The notes under the pieces: model-generated
The model's input: only the letters and a program-made list of their open reading frames with translations
The model's database searches: none
What the model was told of the DNA's origin: nothing
Assembly: GCA_016928025.1 (NCBI GenBank)
Contig: JAFGLN010000121.1
Coordinates: 1 to 42,432 of the forward strand
Direction of reading: 5' to 3'
From: Deltaproteobacteria bacterium
GTDB lineage: Bacteria > Desulfobacterota > Syntrophia > Syntrophales > JAFGHS01
DNA length: 42,432 nucleotides
In this document: positions 16,134 through 24,945 of the stretch, in pieces
Layout: each line of letters opens with the position of its first letter
How positions within the stretch are numbered: position 1 is the stretch's first letter
Position numbers and translations under genes: made by a program

Positions 16134-16424
16134 TCATATTTTATGGGTGCTGCCTTTTTCGTTGGCAGTTAGATCCTCATGAGAAAGGACCGCTCTGATC
16201 AAATCCTCCATCCTGGGCTTGTTACTGATCTTCCGGACACCTTCGCCACTTGGCCTCATGGTGTGCTTCTCATCGATTAATGCACCGTCCTTGATGGCGT
16301 CTCTTTCGACCGACATCAGATCCTGCGTACTTTGCAAGCTGTCGTTATCAGGTGTATCCGGATAGATGGACAGTGACTTGGCCAGGATCTTGTGCTGATG
16401 CTCCAAACGGGTGGGTGTTTTCAA
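16134..16424 (-). CDS. hypothetical ORF upstream of the SDR gene
   Basis: A 96-codon frame on the operon strand ends 27 bases before the SDR start. The only start at the 5' end is a TTG directly after a stop, with no ribosome-binding site; the internal ATG at residue 56 would give a 41-residue peptide. The product is hydrophilic, with no recognisable domain. It may be a gene remnant or a non-coding leader. Confidence 0.25.
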   Translation of the reverse strand: MKTPTRLEHQHKILAKSLSIYPDTPDNDSLQSTQDLMSVERDAIKDGALIDEKHTMRPSGEGVRKISNKPRMEDLIRAVLSHEDLTANEKGSTHKI

Positions 16425-16653
16425 TCACCACACTGGCGCGACCAAGCCGCGAGCTACGCAGGGTGTCTCTATGCTGCGTTCTAACGACCTGCTCATTCCA
16501 GTGACTTCCCTTTATCTCTCCCCGCTTCTGATGGTGGATACAGGGCTCGAAATGATAATCTTTCCGCCTCGCGGCGTACGCGGGTTAGAGGAATTGATAA
16601 CTACAATGAGATGCATTCGGTCATTTCATATTATCTTTAGCACATGTTCTAAA

Positions 16654-16697
16654 TTACAACGCGCGTTGTAAGTAATATGATAATTTTTTTTTGTCAA
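16654..16697 (-). promoter_or_regulatory. leftward promoter with 18-bp palindromic operator
   Basis: TTACAACGCGCGTTGTAA (16654-16671) is a perfect palindrome. On the minus strand a TTGACA (16697-16692) followed by an A-tract stands 17 bases before TACTTA (16674-16669), so the palindrome overlaps the -10 box and start site. A repressor bound here would block leftward transcription towards the SDR/E1/E2/E3 operon. The thiolase operon runs the other way from the same 16425-17040 gap, so it may share the control. The binding protein is unknown; TetR-type is a guess from the symmetry. Confidence 0.55.
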
Positions 16698-16927
16698 TAT
16701 TAAATTATGATTGACCCTGACTGTCATGGCGGCCTGGGTAAAGGGTGTGACCTCATCCCTCCAAGCAATCGGCACGTCCGGATGTTTAAAAAACAGACAA
16801 ATTTTACTCTTTCCCCTTGAATTTTCATTTCATTTAGATTAACAGTTGACCGTCATTCGCATTTGATAAAAGAATCCTTCCGGTCATCCTGGAAATGAAC
16901 TGGGATTTTGTTTTTATTGTTTCCGGT

Positions 16928-16949
16928 TTCCCGCCTGCGCGGGAATGAC
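16928..16949. repeat. short intergenic palindromic repeat (REP-like), copy 2
   Basis: TTCCCGC-CTGC-GCGGGAA, followed by TGAC, is a 7-base perfect stem of the same type as the copy at 1187-1206. It lies about 90 bases before the thiolase start codon. Confidence 0.5.
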
Positions 16950-17040
16950 AATATGATGGCTGGAATTATTATGTATTTTCAAATCTCACGGCATCCTATG
17001 ATTTCAGGGGGGATAAAGCTGTAATGTTGGAGGAAGATAT

Positions 17041-18225
17041 ATGAGAGAGGTTGTGATTGTCAGTTGCGCACGAACGGCTCAAGGAAATTTCGGCGGTTCC
17101 CTCAAAGATATTAAAGCGACTCAACTCGGCGCCATTGTTATGGCGGAAGCTGTTCGCCGGGCCGGCATTGAAAAAAAACAGGTGGACGAGGCGATTATGG
17201 GTATGGTCTTACCCTGCGGCTACGGTCAGAATCCGGCCAAACAGGCGGCTGTTTTGGGAGGATTTCCCTGGGAATTGGAATGCCTGACCGTCAACAAGGT
17301 CTGCGGATCAGCACTTAAAGCCGTGATGCTGGCGAGCCAGGCGATTGCTGTCGGTGATGCGGATATCGTAGTTGCCGGAGGCATGGAAAATATGTCCTTT
17401 GCGCCTTACTATCTGGAAAAGGCGCGCTACGGTTACCGGATGGGGCCTTCAACGTTTCAGGACCACATGGTTCACGATGGACTTTGGGACATTGTAAATG
17501 ACTTTCATATGGGTGTTTCCAACGAATTGTGCTGTAAAAAATACAATGTCAGCCGGGAGGATCAGGACCGGTATGCCTTAGAATCATACCGTCGTGCCCT
17601 ATCGGCCATGCGGGAAGGACTTTTCAAAGATGAAATCGTTCCGGTTGAAGTCCCCCAGCGTAAGGGGCCACCGAAGATTTTTGACCAGGATGAATGTCCC
17701 CGGAAAACATCCTACGAAGATCTGGCCAAAATGCCTTCGGCTTTTGTAAAAGATGGTGTGACGACCGCGGGTAATGCCTCCGTGATTTCCGACGGAGCCG
17801 CCGCCGTTGTCGTCATGTCCAGGGAAAAGGCCGAAGCCCTGGGCTGCAACATCATGGCCACGGTGCGTGCCCAGGCATCAGCGGGACTGGACATGAAATA
17901 TGTCCTCATGGCGCCGATCCTAGCCATCCCCAAGGTCCTTGCCAAGGAAGACCTGAGGATTGAGGACATGGATGTGATCGAGGTTAATGAGGCCTTCAGC
18001 GGATCGACAGTAGCCGTCATGCGGGAACTGAAAATCGATCATGACAAGCTCAACGTCAACGGCGGCGGCGTGGCCCTAGGGCATCCCATCGGTGCCAGCG
18101 GAGGCCGAACGCTAATTTTTCTCATGAACGAGTTGAAACGCCGGAACGGTATATACGGTTTGGTCTCTCTCTGCCTGGGCGGCGGCGAGGCCGTGGCCCT
18201 GATCATTAAACGTGGAGAAGATTAA
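17041..18225 (+). CDS. acetyl-CoA acetyltransferase (thiolase)
   Basis: The 394 residues match degradative/biosynthetic thiolase II. It starts 'VVIVSCARTAQGNFGG', and the acyl-accepting Cys sits in 'NKVCGSALKAVMLASQAI'. 'VVAGGMENMS' follows, then 'NVNGGGVALGHPIGASGGR' with the catalytic His, and the second Cys is in 'SLCLGGGEAVAL'. It condenses two acetyl-CoA or cleaves acetoacetyl-CoA. ATG follows GGAGGAAG, and the hydroxyacyl-CoA dehydrogenase gene starts 15 bases downstream. In a butyrate-oxidising anaerobe it would work in the thiolytic direction. Chain-length preference is not visible. Confidence 0.95.
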   Translation: MREVVIVSCARTAQGNFGGSLKDIKATQLGAIVMAEAVRRAGIEKKQVDEAIMGMVLPCGYGQNPAKQAAVLGGFPWELECLTVNKVCGSALKAVMLASQAIAVGDADIVVAGGMENMSFAPYYLEKARYGYRMGPSTFQDHMVHDGLWDIVNDFHMGVSNELCCKKYNVSREDQDRYALESYRRALSAMREGLFKDEIVPVEVPQRKGPPKIFDQDECPRKTSYEDLAKMPSAFVKDGVTTAGNASVISDGAAAVVVMSREKAEALGCNIMATVRAQASAGLDMKYVLMAPILAIPKVLAKEDLRIEDMDVIEVNEAFSGSTVAVMRELKIDHDKLNVNGGGVALGHPIGASGGRTLIFLMNELKRRNGIYGLVSLCLGGGEAVALIIKRGED

Positions 18226-18240
18226 GGGAAGGAGATTGGC

Positions 18241-19089
18241 ATGGAAATCAAAACATTCGGCGTCATCGGCGCGGGACAGATGGGAGGCGGCATTGCCCAA
18301 GTCGCGGCCATGAGCGGCCTTGACATTATCATGCATGACATCAAAGATGAATTCGTTCAGAAGGGTTTTAACACCATCGCCGGCCTCCTCGCTAAAAACG
18401 TGGAAAAAGGCAAAATGAGCGTGAAAGAGCGTGACACGGTCTTAGGACGCATCCGTCCCGTAACCGACCTTTCAGCTATGTCCGAAGCGGACTATGTTGT
18501 CGAGGCCGCGTCGGAGGTGGAACCGATCAAATTTGAGATATTTCAGAAGCTGGACAAAATTTGCCGTCCGGAGGTAATCCTCGCCACGAATACCTCCTCC
18601 ATCCCGATCGGCCGCATTGCCGCCAAAACCAAACGTCCGGAGCAGGTCATCGGTATGCACTTCATGAATCCCGTCCCGGTCATGAAACTGGTCGAGATCA
18701 TTCCCGGTCTGGCCACATCGGACGCCACGTATCAGACGACAGGGGACCTGGCCGTTAAATTCGGCAAGACGCCTGTGAAAGCCAATGATTATCCCGGATT
18801 CATCGCCAACCGGATCCTCATGCCCATGATCAATGAGGCCGTTTATGCCCTCTATCACGGCGTCGGTACGGTGGAAGACATCGATGCCGTCATGAGACTG
18901 GGAATGAACCACCCCATGGGTCCTCTGACCCTGGCCGACCTCATCGGGCTGGATACCTGTCTGGCCATTATGGAGACCCTTTACGCCGGATTTTCCGATT
19001 CCAAATACCGGCCCTGTCCGCTGCTGCGTCGTTATGTTGAGGCTGGATGGTTGGGACGAAAGGTGGGAAGAGGCTTCTACCCATATTGA
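18241..19089 (+). CDS. hbd: 3-hydroxybutyryl-CoA dehydrogenase
   Basis: The 282-residue single-function enzyme oxidises (S)-3-hydroxyacyl-CoA with NAD(P). It has the dinucleotide motif 'GVIGAGQMGGGIAQVAA', the Ser of 'ATNTSSIPI', the catalytic His in 'GMHFMNPVPVMKLVEI', and the C-terminal domain 'DYPGFIANRILMPMINEA' with 'GMNHPMGPLTLADLIGLD'. The length is exactly that of the clostridial Hbd type. It follows the thiolase gene by 15 bases after GGAAGGAG and forms a two-gene operon with it. A second, more divergent copy lies at 31366-32265. Confidence 0.95.
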   Translation: MEIKTFGVIGAGQMGGGIAQVAAMSGLDIIMHDIKDEFVQKGFNTIAGLLAKNVEKGKMSVKERDTVLGRIRPVTDLSAMSEADYVVEAASEVEPIKFEIFQKLDKICRPEVILATNTSSIPIGRIAAKTKRPEQVIGMHFMNPVPVMKLVEIIPGLATSDATYQTTGDLAVKFGKTPVKANDYPGFIANRILMPMINEAVYALYHGVGTVEDIDAVMRLGMNHPMGPLTLADLIGLDTCLAIMETLYAGFSDSKYRPCPLLRRYVEAGWLGRKVGRGFYPY

Positions 19090-19144
19090 TATCGCCGCAA
19101 TGTGCGGACTGAATGTTAGACTGTTCGGTTGAAACGGAGGAAAT

Positions 19145-20611
19145 TCATCTGTTCAGAAATTCGCTGTATTTGACCAGGGCGTTCAGCACCGCCGCGGCGT
19201 CGTGAGGCATGGGATAACAGATCGAGTTATTCTTACCCAGGGCATGGAGGATCCTCGTCTCCACATCGGCGCTGGCAAATAGATGTTCGGAGGCAACGAT
19301 CACGGGTTTTTGATATTTTTCGGCCAGTTGATTGAAGCTCTCCATGACGGAAACCACCGCCGGCGTCATTTCATTCTCCCAGCGTCTCTTTTCCGCTTCT
19401 CCGGCGTCGGGCGCCAGCCGTTGAACCTTCAGGGCGGGCATGATGCTCATCATCATCGCCGCATCAACAGACGGACAGCGCAGGAGAACTTCGACGGCTT
19501 TAATGACATCATCACCCCTCGTTCCGGCCACCAGATCGACGGGATTACCGCGATTCCACCACAGAGGCATGAAGGCATCGAGTTCCCGGATGGTTTCCTC
19601 CGGCAGAGCGGCCACATCCAGACCAATCTCCGCGCAGGCGTCGGCGGCTAGCACACCCCATCCGCCCCCGCCCGTCACAATGCCTACCCGGCGGCCCCGA
19701 GGCAGAGGCTGGCGCAAAAAGGCAATGCCCACATTCAATAAATCATCCAGGTTCTTTACGCGAATGACGCCTGCCTGCCGGCAGACAGCGTCGAAAACGG
19801 CGTTCGAACCGGCGATGGATGCCGTATGCGACATGGCGGCCTGAGCGCCCGCGGGGGTGCTGCCGGCCTTGAGCATGACGATGGGCTTTTGGCGGCTCAC
19901 ATGACTGGCGATTTCAAAAAAATTACCGTTGTCATTTAAGCCTTCAAGGTAAATCAATATGACTTGGGTCTCCGGATCGTCAGCCAGATAACGGAGATAA
20001 TCATTAATGCCGAGATCAGCCTGGTTCCCGGCGCTGACAAACTTGCTGCAACCGTACCCCCGAATTGTGATTTGCCTCATGACGGACGCGATGATATTGC
20101 CGCTTTGGGCAACCAGGGCGATCGAGCCGGCCGGCGGAAAAATCGGGGCAAAATGAGCGTAGAGTTTGTGCCACGGATTCGTGATGCCGTTGCAATTGGG
20201 GCCGACCAGAATCATCCCTCCCCGGCGGGCCACCCGCACCATTTCTTCCTGAATCTTTCGTCCTTCTTCGCCGATTTCGGCAAAGCCCGCCGTGATCACA
20301 ATGCCCGCTTTTATTCCCTTGGCCACGCATTCCTCAACAGTCTTGACGACACTCTCCGGCGGCACGACAATAACGGCCAGATCCGGGGTCTCCGGAATTT
20401 CCGCGACATATTTATAGACATCCAGGCCGAAGATCTTATCTTCTTTGGGGTTAATAGGATAGACTTTCCCCTCAAAACCGCCGATCATGATGTGACTCAG
20501 TGTCACGAAACCCCATTTCCGGGGATCTTTGGATGCCCCGAAAAAGGCAATCGAACGGGGATTAAACAGGGCGTCAAAATTTTCTTTCAATCCAACCGCG
20601 GAACGCTCCAA
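19145..20611 (-). CDS. ADP-forming acyl-CoA synthetase, alpha-type (CoA-binding/ligase) protein
   Basis: The 488 residues resemble the alpha subunit of ADP-forming acetyl-CoA synthetase. An N-terminal CoA-binding Rossmann domain reads 'SIAFFGASKDPRKWGFV', with 'VGPNCNGITNP'. The flavodoxin-like succinyl-CoA-synthetase domain contains 'ALVAQSGNI' and the phospho-His motif 'SHTASIAGS'. A further domain includes 'VGIVTGGGGWGV'. The ATP-grasp (beta) part needed for ATP formation is absent from this protein and from the window. Start is TTG behind AAAGGAGAT. It is last in the ACAD/etfB/etfA operon, so it probably handles the acyl-CoA or acid linked to that dehydrogenase. It may need a beta subunit encoded elsewhere. 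Confidence 0.85.
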   Translation of the reverse strand: MERSAVGLKENFDALFNPRSIAFFGASKDPRKWGFVTLSHIMIGGFEGKVYPINPKEDKIFGLDVYKYVAEIPETPDLAVIVVPPESVVKTVEECVAKGIKAGIVITAGFAEIGEEGRKIQEEMVRVARRGGMILVGPNCNGITNPWHKLYAHFAPIFPPAGSIALVAQSGNIIASVMRQITIRGYGCSKFVSAGNQADLGINDYLRYLADDPETQVILIYLEGLNDNGNFFEIASHVSRQKPIVMLKAGSTPAGAQAAMSHTASIAGSNAVFDAVCRQAGVIRVKNLDDLLNVGIAFLRQPLPRGRRVGIVTGGGGWGVLAADACAEIGLDVAALPEETIRELDAFMPLWWNRGNPVDLVAGTRGDDVIKAVEVLLRCPSVDAAMMMSIMPALKVQRLAPDAGEAEKRRWENEMTPAVVSVMESFNQLAEKYQKPVIVASEHLFASADVETRILHALGKNNSICYPMPHDAAAVLNALVKYSEFLNR

Positions 20612-20662
20612 GGCGATCTCCTTTCTTCAAATTGACGGCCACAGGTTTTATACAGGGCGATT

Positions 20663-21658
20663 TTATCGAATGCGCTTCTTCAATTCCCGGATCAGAGCCG
20701 AGCAGACTTGGCCGGCGTCGGCAACAATGGCCACATCGGCCATTTTCATCATCGTTGCTTTAGGGTTTTTGTTTACGGCGATGATGAATTCGGCATCGTT
20801 AACGGCAGCCGTATGTTGAATGGCTCCGCTGACACCGAAAGAAAAAAGGATTTTAGGCCGGATGATCTTTCCCGCCTGTCCTACAAGACTGTCATGACCG
20901 GCCCAACCGGCATAGACCAGAGGCCGCGTCGCCCCAACCTCGGCATCGGTCAATCCCGCCAGTTCGTAAAGATTATTAAACTTCTTCCGGCTGCCGATGC
21001 CGCGTCCGCTGCAAATGACAATAGCGGCGTCTTCAAGTTTCTTGGATTGATGCGGCTGGCGTTCCGATTTGCGGAGACGAAGCCGTCTTGACGACAGATC
21101 TATGGGTAAGGGCATGCGGATGATTTTGCCCTTGGCCTCATAGTTATGGGGAATTTCTCTGAAGATGCCGGGACGAACGGTGGCCATCTGGGGCCGCTGT
21201 TTCGGAGTAACGATATCGGCCAGAAGATTGCCCCCGAAGGACGGCGCTGTCTGAACGAGCAGGCTGTCTTGATCAATGGCCAGACCGACGCAATCAGCCG
21301 TCAAGCCGGTCTTTAGGCGTTTTGCCACACGGGGCGCAAATTCCCGGCCGAAGGACGTGGCACCCACCAGCAGAATATCCGGTTTATGAACTTCCGCAAG
21401 CCGGGCCGTCAAAAAGGCATAAGTCGCCGCATCATATTCTTTCAGCACGGGATCTTCGACAACATAAACCCGGCGGGCCCCGTGGGCGATGTATTCACCG
21501 ATCCACTCATCCAGTTCGTGACCGATGACAACCGCACACACCGTGGCCTTGATTTCTTTGGCCAGTTCAACGGCTTTCCCGATCAACTGCAGGGTTACCC
21601 GGTTCTGAAAATAATTCCGGTAGTCGCCGAACACCCAGATCTCAAGTTTCTGCTTCAT
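20663..21658 (-). CDS. etfA: electron transfer flavoprotein, alpha subunit
   Basis: The 331 residues have the EtfA N-terminal domain ('EIWVFGDYRN', 'VCAVVIGHELDEW', 'LLVGATSFGREFAPRVA') and the C-terminal FAD domain with 'LVGQAGKIIRPKILFSFGVS', then 'GAIQHTAAVNDAEFIIAVNK' and 'ADVAIVADAGQV'. The linker around residues 185-215 is basic. There is no ferredoxin domain, so it is the ordinary rather than the caffeyl-type EtfA. ATG overlaps the etfB stop by four bases. With EtfB it carries electrons from the acyl-CoA dehydrogenase encoded in the same operon. Whether it bifurcates cannot be told from sequence by eye. Confidence 0.95.
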   Translation of the reverse strand: MKQKLEIWVFGDYRNYFQNRVTLQLIGKAVELAKEIKATVCAVVIGHELDEWIGEYIAHGARRVYVVEDPVLKEYDAATYAFLTARLAEVHKPDILLVGATSFGREFAPRVAKRLKTGLTADCVGLAIDQDSLLVQTAPSFGGNLLADIVTPKQRPQMATVRPGIFREIPHNYEAKGKIIRMPLPIDLSSRRLRLRKSERQPHQSKKLEDAAIVICSGRGIGSRKKFNNLYELAGLTDAEVGATRPLVYAGWAGHDSLVGQAGKIIRPKILFSFGVSGAIQHTAAVNDAEFIIAVNKNPKATMMKMADVAIVADAGQVCSALIRELKKRIR

Positions 21659-22470
21659 TTTTCTATATCCTTGCCCATAGCCCCGCCGATCCGGTCACCA
21701 AACCGATCCAGCAGTTCTTCCACGATCTGCTTCGGAGCACCCCGGAGAATGACGTTTTGTTTCTCCGTTCGGGATGTATAGACATTGACAATCCGCGTCG
21801 GCGAGGCCTGAACCCCGATCGATCCTCGTTCAAGGCCGAGATCGACGGCTGAAAGCGTCCGAATCGGCGCGGCATCGGGAAAAGCATCCTCGATACCGGC
21901 CAGGGAAAAGTACCGCGGGGCATAATGGCGCGTCGACACGGTCACAAGCCCCGGTAAATCCATCTCCAGGGTTTCAATAAATCCGTCAGACAGACGCTTG
22001 ACAATAAGACAATTTTTCTTTTTGGCGATCTCTTCAACGAAGGCCGCCGCCGGAAGGTCAAGCTCTTCGGCCAGCTGTGGCCCGACCTGGGCCGTTTCAC
22101 TGTCCGTCGTGTAACAACCACAGAGAACCAAATCAAAGTTCGGACAGTATTTTTTGACCGCCGTCGCCAGGATAAACGAAGTCACAAAGGTATCAGAACC
22201 GGCCATGGCGGGATCGGAAATTAAAAAGCCCTGATCGGCCCCTAAAGCCAGGGCCTGCCGTAAAACCTCTTCCGCCATGGGCGGCCCCATGGTCAGAGCG
22301 GTAATCCGTCCGCCATGACGCGCTTTGAGTTGCAGGGCCGCCTCCAGCGCGTGCCGGCAGGCCGGATTCATCATTCCCTCCGCCAGATCCCGCTTCAGGG
22401 TTCCCGTCGCCGGGTCCCAGGGGAGTTCCGAAACCATGGGAACCTGTTTGATACAAACGACCATCTCCAT
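21655..22470 (-). CDS. etfB: electron transfer flavoprotein, beta subunit
   Basis: The 271-residue EtfB starts 'MVVCIKQVPMVSELPW', then 'MNPACRHALEAALQLK', 'ITALTMGPPMAEEVLRQALA', and the nucleotide-binding 'VLCGCYTTDSETAQVGPQLA'. It lies 21 bases downstream of the acyl-CoA dehydrogenase and overlaps etfA, with a clear CAGGAGAAAACG site. The 'AMAGSDTFVTSFILATAV' segment matches Etf-beta proteins of anaerobes. It forms a heterodimer with EtfA in the cytoplasm. Confidence 0.95.
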   Translation of the reverse strand: MEMVVCIKQVPMVSELPWDPATGTLKRDLAEGMMNPACRHALEAALQLKARHGGRITALTMGPPMAEEVLRQALALGADQGFLISDPAMAGSDTFVTSFILATAVKKYCPNFDLVLCGCYTTDSETAQVGPQLAEELDLPAAAFVEEIAKKKNCLIVKRLSDGFIETLEMDLPGLVTVSTRHYAPRYFSLAGIEDAFPDAAPIRTLSAVDLGLERGSIGVQASPTRIVNVYTSRTEKQNVILRGAPKQIVEELLDRFGDRIGGAMGKDIEK

Positions 22471-22491
22471 TCGTTTTCTCCTGAGCGCCTC

Positions 22492-23643
22492 CTAAGTCGG
22501 CGCCGAAAGGACGGACCGGGCAATGACCATACGCTGGACCTCGCTGGTGCCTTCATAAATTTCCGTCACTTTGGCATCGCGGAAGTACCGCTCGACATCA
22601 TATTCTTTGCTGTAGCCATACCCGCCGTGAATTTGGACGGCCGTCGTGCTGACCCGGACGGCCAGACCGGAACAATATAGTTTCGCCATGGCGGCCTCCG
22701 CGGAAAAAGGCTTGCCTGCGTCTTTCAACGCACATCCCCGATACAGCAAGAGTCTCGCAGCATCGATTTCCGTCACCATGTCGGCGAGATAATTCTGAAT
22801 GGTCTGATTGGCACTGACGGGCTGTCCAAACTGGTGGCGCTCTTTGGCATATTTCACAGCCGCCTCGAATGCGGCCTGGGCGATCCCCAGAGCTTGGGCG
22901 GCAATGCCGAGACGGCCCGTATCCAGGGCGATCAGGCCGATTTTCAACCCTTCGCCGGGACGGCCCAGAAGATTATCGGCGGGCACCCGGCAGTCCTCAA
23001 AAAATAGTGATGAAACCGGATTGGCGCGCATGCCGCAAAGGTCTTCAATTTCTCCGACAGAAAAGCCCGGTGTTTCTTTTTCCACGATAAAAACACTGAA
23101 CCCTTTGCGCATGTCCGCGGGGTTCATTGTGGCAAAAATCAGGGGCGTCGTGCAGATTCCTCCGTTGGTTACAAATATTTTGGTCCCGTTCAAGATATAG
23201 GAATCCCCATCGCGGACGGCATGCGTTTCCACACCGCCGGCATCGGAGCCCGCATTGGCTTCGGTGAGGCAAAACCCGCCAATCCGTTTTCCGCCGGCCA
23301 GGTCCGGAAGAAAACGTTCTTTCTGCTTTTTTGTGCCGAAACGGACGATGGGATAGATCCCGACGCTGTTATGAACGGTCAGACAGAGTCCCATGGCAGC
23401 GCTGACCCGCGATACTTCTTCAATGGCAATGGCATAGCTGATGGTATCCAGTGCGGCGCCGCCGTATTCTCTCGGTGTCTGAAGACCGAAAAAATTCAGG
23501 GGACGCATTTTCTCAACCACTTCCCAGGGGAAGCGCGCATCTCGGTCAATGTCATGGGCGATCGGACCGAGTTCGGACTCGGCAAATTCGCGTACGGCCT
23601 TGCGCACGATCTGATGCTTCATGCAGGGAATAATGCCGGACAT
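22492..23643 (-). CDS. acyl-CoA dehydrogenase (short-chain type)
   Basis: About 383 residues with the ACAD fold: N-terminal helices from 'IVRKAVREFAESELGPIA', 'GFCLTEANAGSDAGG' (flavin/substrate motif), 'ILNGTKIFVTNGG', and 'RHQFGQPVSANQTIQNYLAD'. The catalytic Glu is in 'VTEIYEGTSEVQRMVIAR', which is the short-chain/butyryl-CoA dehydrogenase position. An upstream ATG at 23652 exists, but GAAGG is best spaced for the ATG at 23643. The usual N-terminal 'LTEEQ' stretch is missing, so the protein is about 10 residues short. It leads the operon with etfB and etfA, its expected electron acceptor. It forms the 2,3-double bond of short acyl-CoAs, or the reverse. Confidence 0.93.
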   Translation of the reverse strand: MSGIIPCMKHQIVRKAVREFAESELGPIAHDIDRDARFPWEVVEKMRPLNFFGLQTPREYGGAALDTISYAIAIEEVSRVSAAMGLCLTVHNSVGIYPIVRFGTKKQKERFLPDLAGGKRIGGFCLTEANAGSDAGGVETHAVRDGDSYILNGTKIFVTNGGICTTPLIFATMNPADMRKGFSVFIVEKETPGFSVGEIEDLCGMRANPVSSLFFEDCRVPADNLLGRPGEGLKIGLIALDTGRLGIAAQALGIAQAAFEAAVKYAKERHQFGQPVSANQTIQNYLADMVTEIDAARLLLYRGCALKDAGKPFSAEAAMAKLYCSGLAVRVSTTAVQIHGGYGYSKEYDVERYFRDAKVTEIYEGTSEVQRMVIARSVLSAPT

Positions 23644-23848
23644 ATACAACATCCTTCACGCCGGAATAATTTTATCCACCCCGGCATCTCATACTATTTT
23701 AAAGAGAAATTGCTTCGTTGATAACCGATTCGAAAAAAAAACTCAAGGGGATAACATACATTCATCCGTCAAGTGGTTAAATTATGGCTTCAGTCAAAGA
23801 AATTTCAAGGGATGGAAAGAAGTTCACCGCCACACTTCCTGAATATAC

Positions 23849-23877
23849 TTGACATGAAAAGGCGTTATTCTTAAAGT
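23849..23877 (+). promoter_or_regulatory. possible promoter of the glutaminyl-cyclase-like gene
   Basis: TTGACA (23849-23854) and TAAAGT (23872-23877) are 17 bases apart, about 45 bases upstream of the start codon. The -10 box is only fair. The rest of 23653-23921 holds no gene I can support. Confidence 0.4.
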
Positions 23878-23921
23878 CGCATAAAAGTCTTCCATTCACT
23901 TTAAGGTGTCATAAACACAGG

Positions 23922-24797
23922 ATGAATGATTTCACAACCGGCAGCGTCTACATTGTATTAAAAGAAAAATTGCCCTGTTTTATAAAGCGCGGCGTCATCG
24001 CATTTCTTATTATCATATTGTCAGGTTATGCCGGCTTCGTCCTGGCGAAAGATGCCTCGGAAAAACGGCTGCATCGCCCCCCCAACCAAACCACCCGGGT
24101 ACCTGTTCACACGATAGAAGTCCTGAATATTTTTCACCACGATTCGCGGGCATTTACACAGGGCTTGATTTTTTATAAGGATTTTCTTTACGAATCGACC
24201 GGACTGTACGGAAAGTCGGCGATCTTTAAGAAAGATGTTAAAACGGCCAAGATCCTTAAAAAAATCGATCTGTCCCCCAGGTATTTCGGCGAAGGCATGG
24301 CTATTCTGGAAAGAAAAATCTATCTGTTGACTTACCGGAATGAAAGAGGATTTATTTATGATGTCGATACGTTTCGCCAAATCGGTCATTTCAAATACTC
24401 GGGGGAAGGTTGGGGATTAACGACGGACGGCAAACACCTCATCATGAGCAATGGTTCTTCCATTATAACTTTCCATAAACCGGATTCTTTTTCCATTTTG
24501 CATCGGGTTCGTGTCCATGACGGCGATCGCACGATAGACGGCCTGAATGAATTGGAATACATCAAAGACGAAATCTGGGCCAATATTTTTACAAAAAACA
24601 TCGTAGCCAGGATTTCGCCTGAAACCGGTACAATTCTGGGATGGATCGATATGACGCCGTTAATCGACTATCTTGATCCCGGACATAAAATCGATGTTCT
24701 CAACGGCATTGCCTATGACAAACGAAACGATCGAATATTTGTTACGGGAAAGTTCTGGCCGATGATATTTGAAATCCGTTTATCTTCAAAACAATAA
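23922..24797 (+). CDS. glutaminyl-peptide cyclotransferase-like protein (beta-propeller type), membrane-anchored
   Basis: The 291 residues have one hydrophobic segment at about 24-42, likely an uncleaved signal anchor, so the domain is periplasmic. The rest matches the plant/bacterial glutamine cyclotransferase family: 'FHHDSRAFTQGLIFYKDFLY', 'ESTGLYGKSAIFKKD', 'RYFGEGMAIL', 'GEGWGLTTDGKHLIMSNGSS', 'INELEYI'-like 'LNELEYIKDEIWANIF', and 'VLNGIAYDKRNDRIFVTGK'. Members convert N-terminal Gln to pyroglutamate on exported peptides. The start ATG has only a weak CAGG ahead of it. It is followed by a membrane TPR protein gene in the same direction, without an obvious shared pathway. Confidence 0.85.
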   Translation: MNDFTTGSVYIVLKEKLPCFIKRGVIAFLIIILSGYAGFVLAKDASEKRLHRPPNQTTRVPVHTIEVLNIFHHDSRAFTQGLIFYKDFLYESTGLYGKSAIFKKDVKTAKILKKIDLSPRYFGEGMAILERKIYLLTYRNERGFIYDVDTFRQIGHFKYSGEGWGLTTDGKHLIMSNGSSIITFHKPDSFSILHRVRVHDGDRTIDGLNELEYIKDEIWANIFTKNIVARISPETGTILGWIDMTPLIDYLDPGHKIDVLNGIAYDKRNDRIFVTGKFWPMIFEIRLSSKQ

Positions 24798-24862
24798 TCA
24801 GATTTAATATTCCATCAATCTGTTCCGATGACGATGAGGATACAGGCGAATATATTGATTTT

Positions 24863-24882
24863 ATGTACGGTCTTCCGTACAT
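24863..24882 (+). terminator. stem-loop between the cyclase-like gene and the TPR gene
   Basis: ATGTACGG-TCTT-CCGTACAT is a perfect 8-base stem with a 4-base loop, 66 bases past the cyclase-like stop codon. No T-run follows. It could terminate or attenuate transcription into the TPR gene. Confidence 0.4.
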
Positions 24883-24945
24883 CACCCTGGGTGAAACGGA
24901 TTAAGCACAGCGTTTTTTCTATTTCTTCTTGAGGATTTTTCAATC

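Noticed and set aside
16411..16671. 86-codon rightward frame in the gap before the thiolase gene
   Set aside because: It overlaps the operator palindrome, has no ribosome-binding site and resembles no protein.
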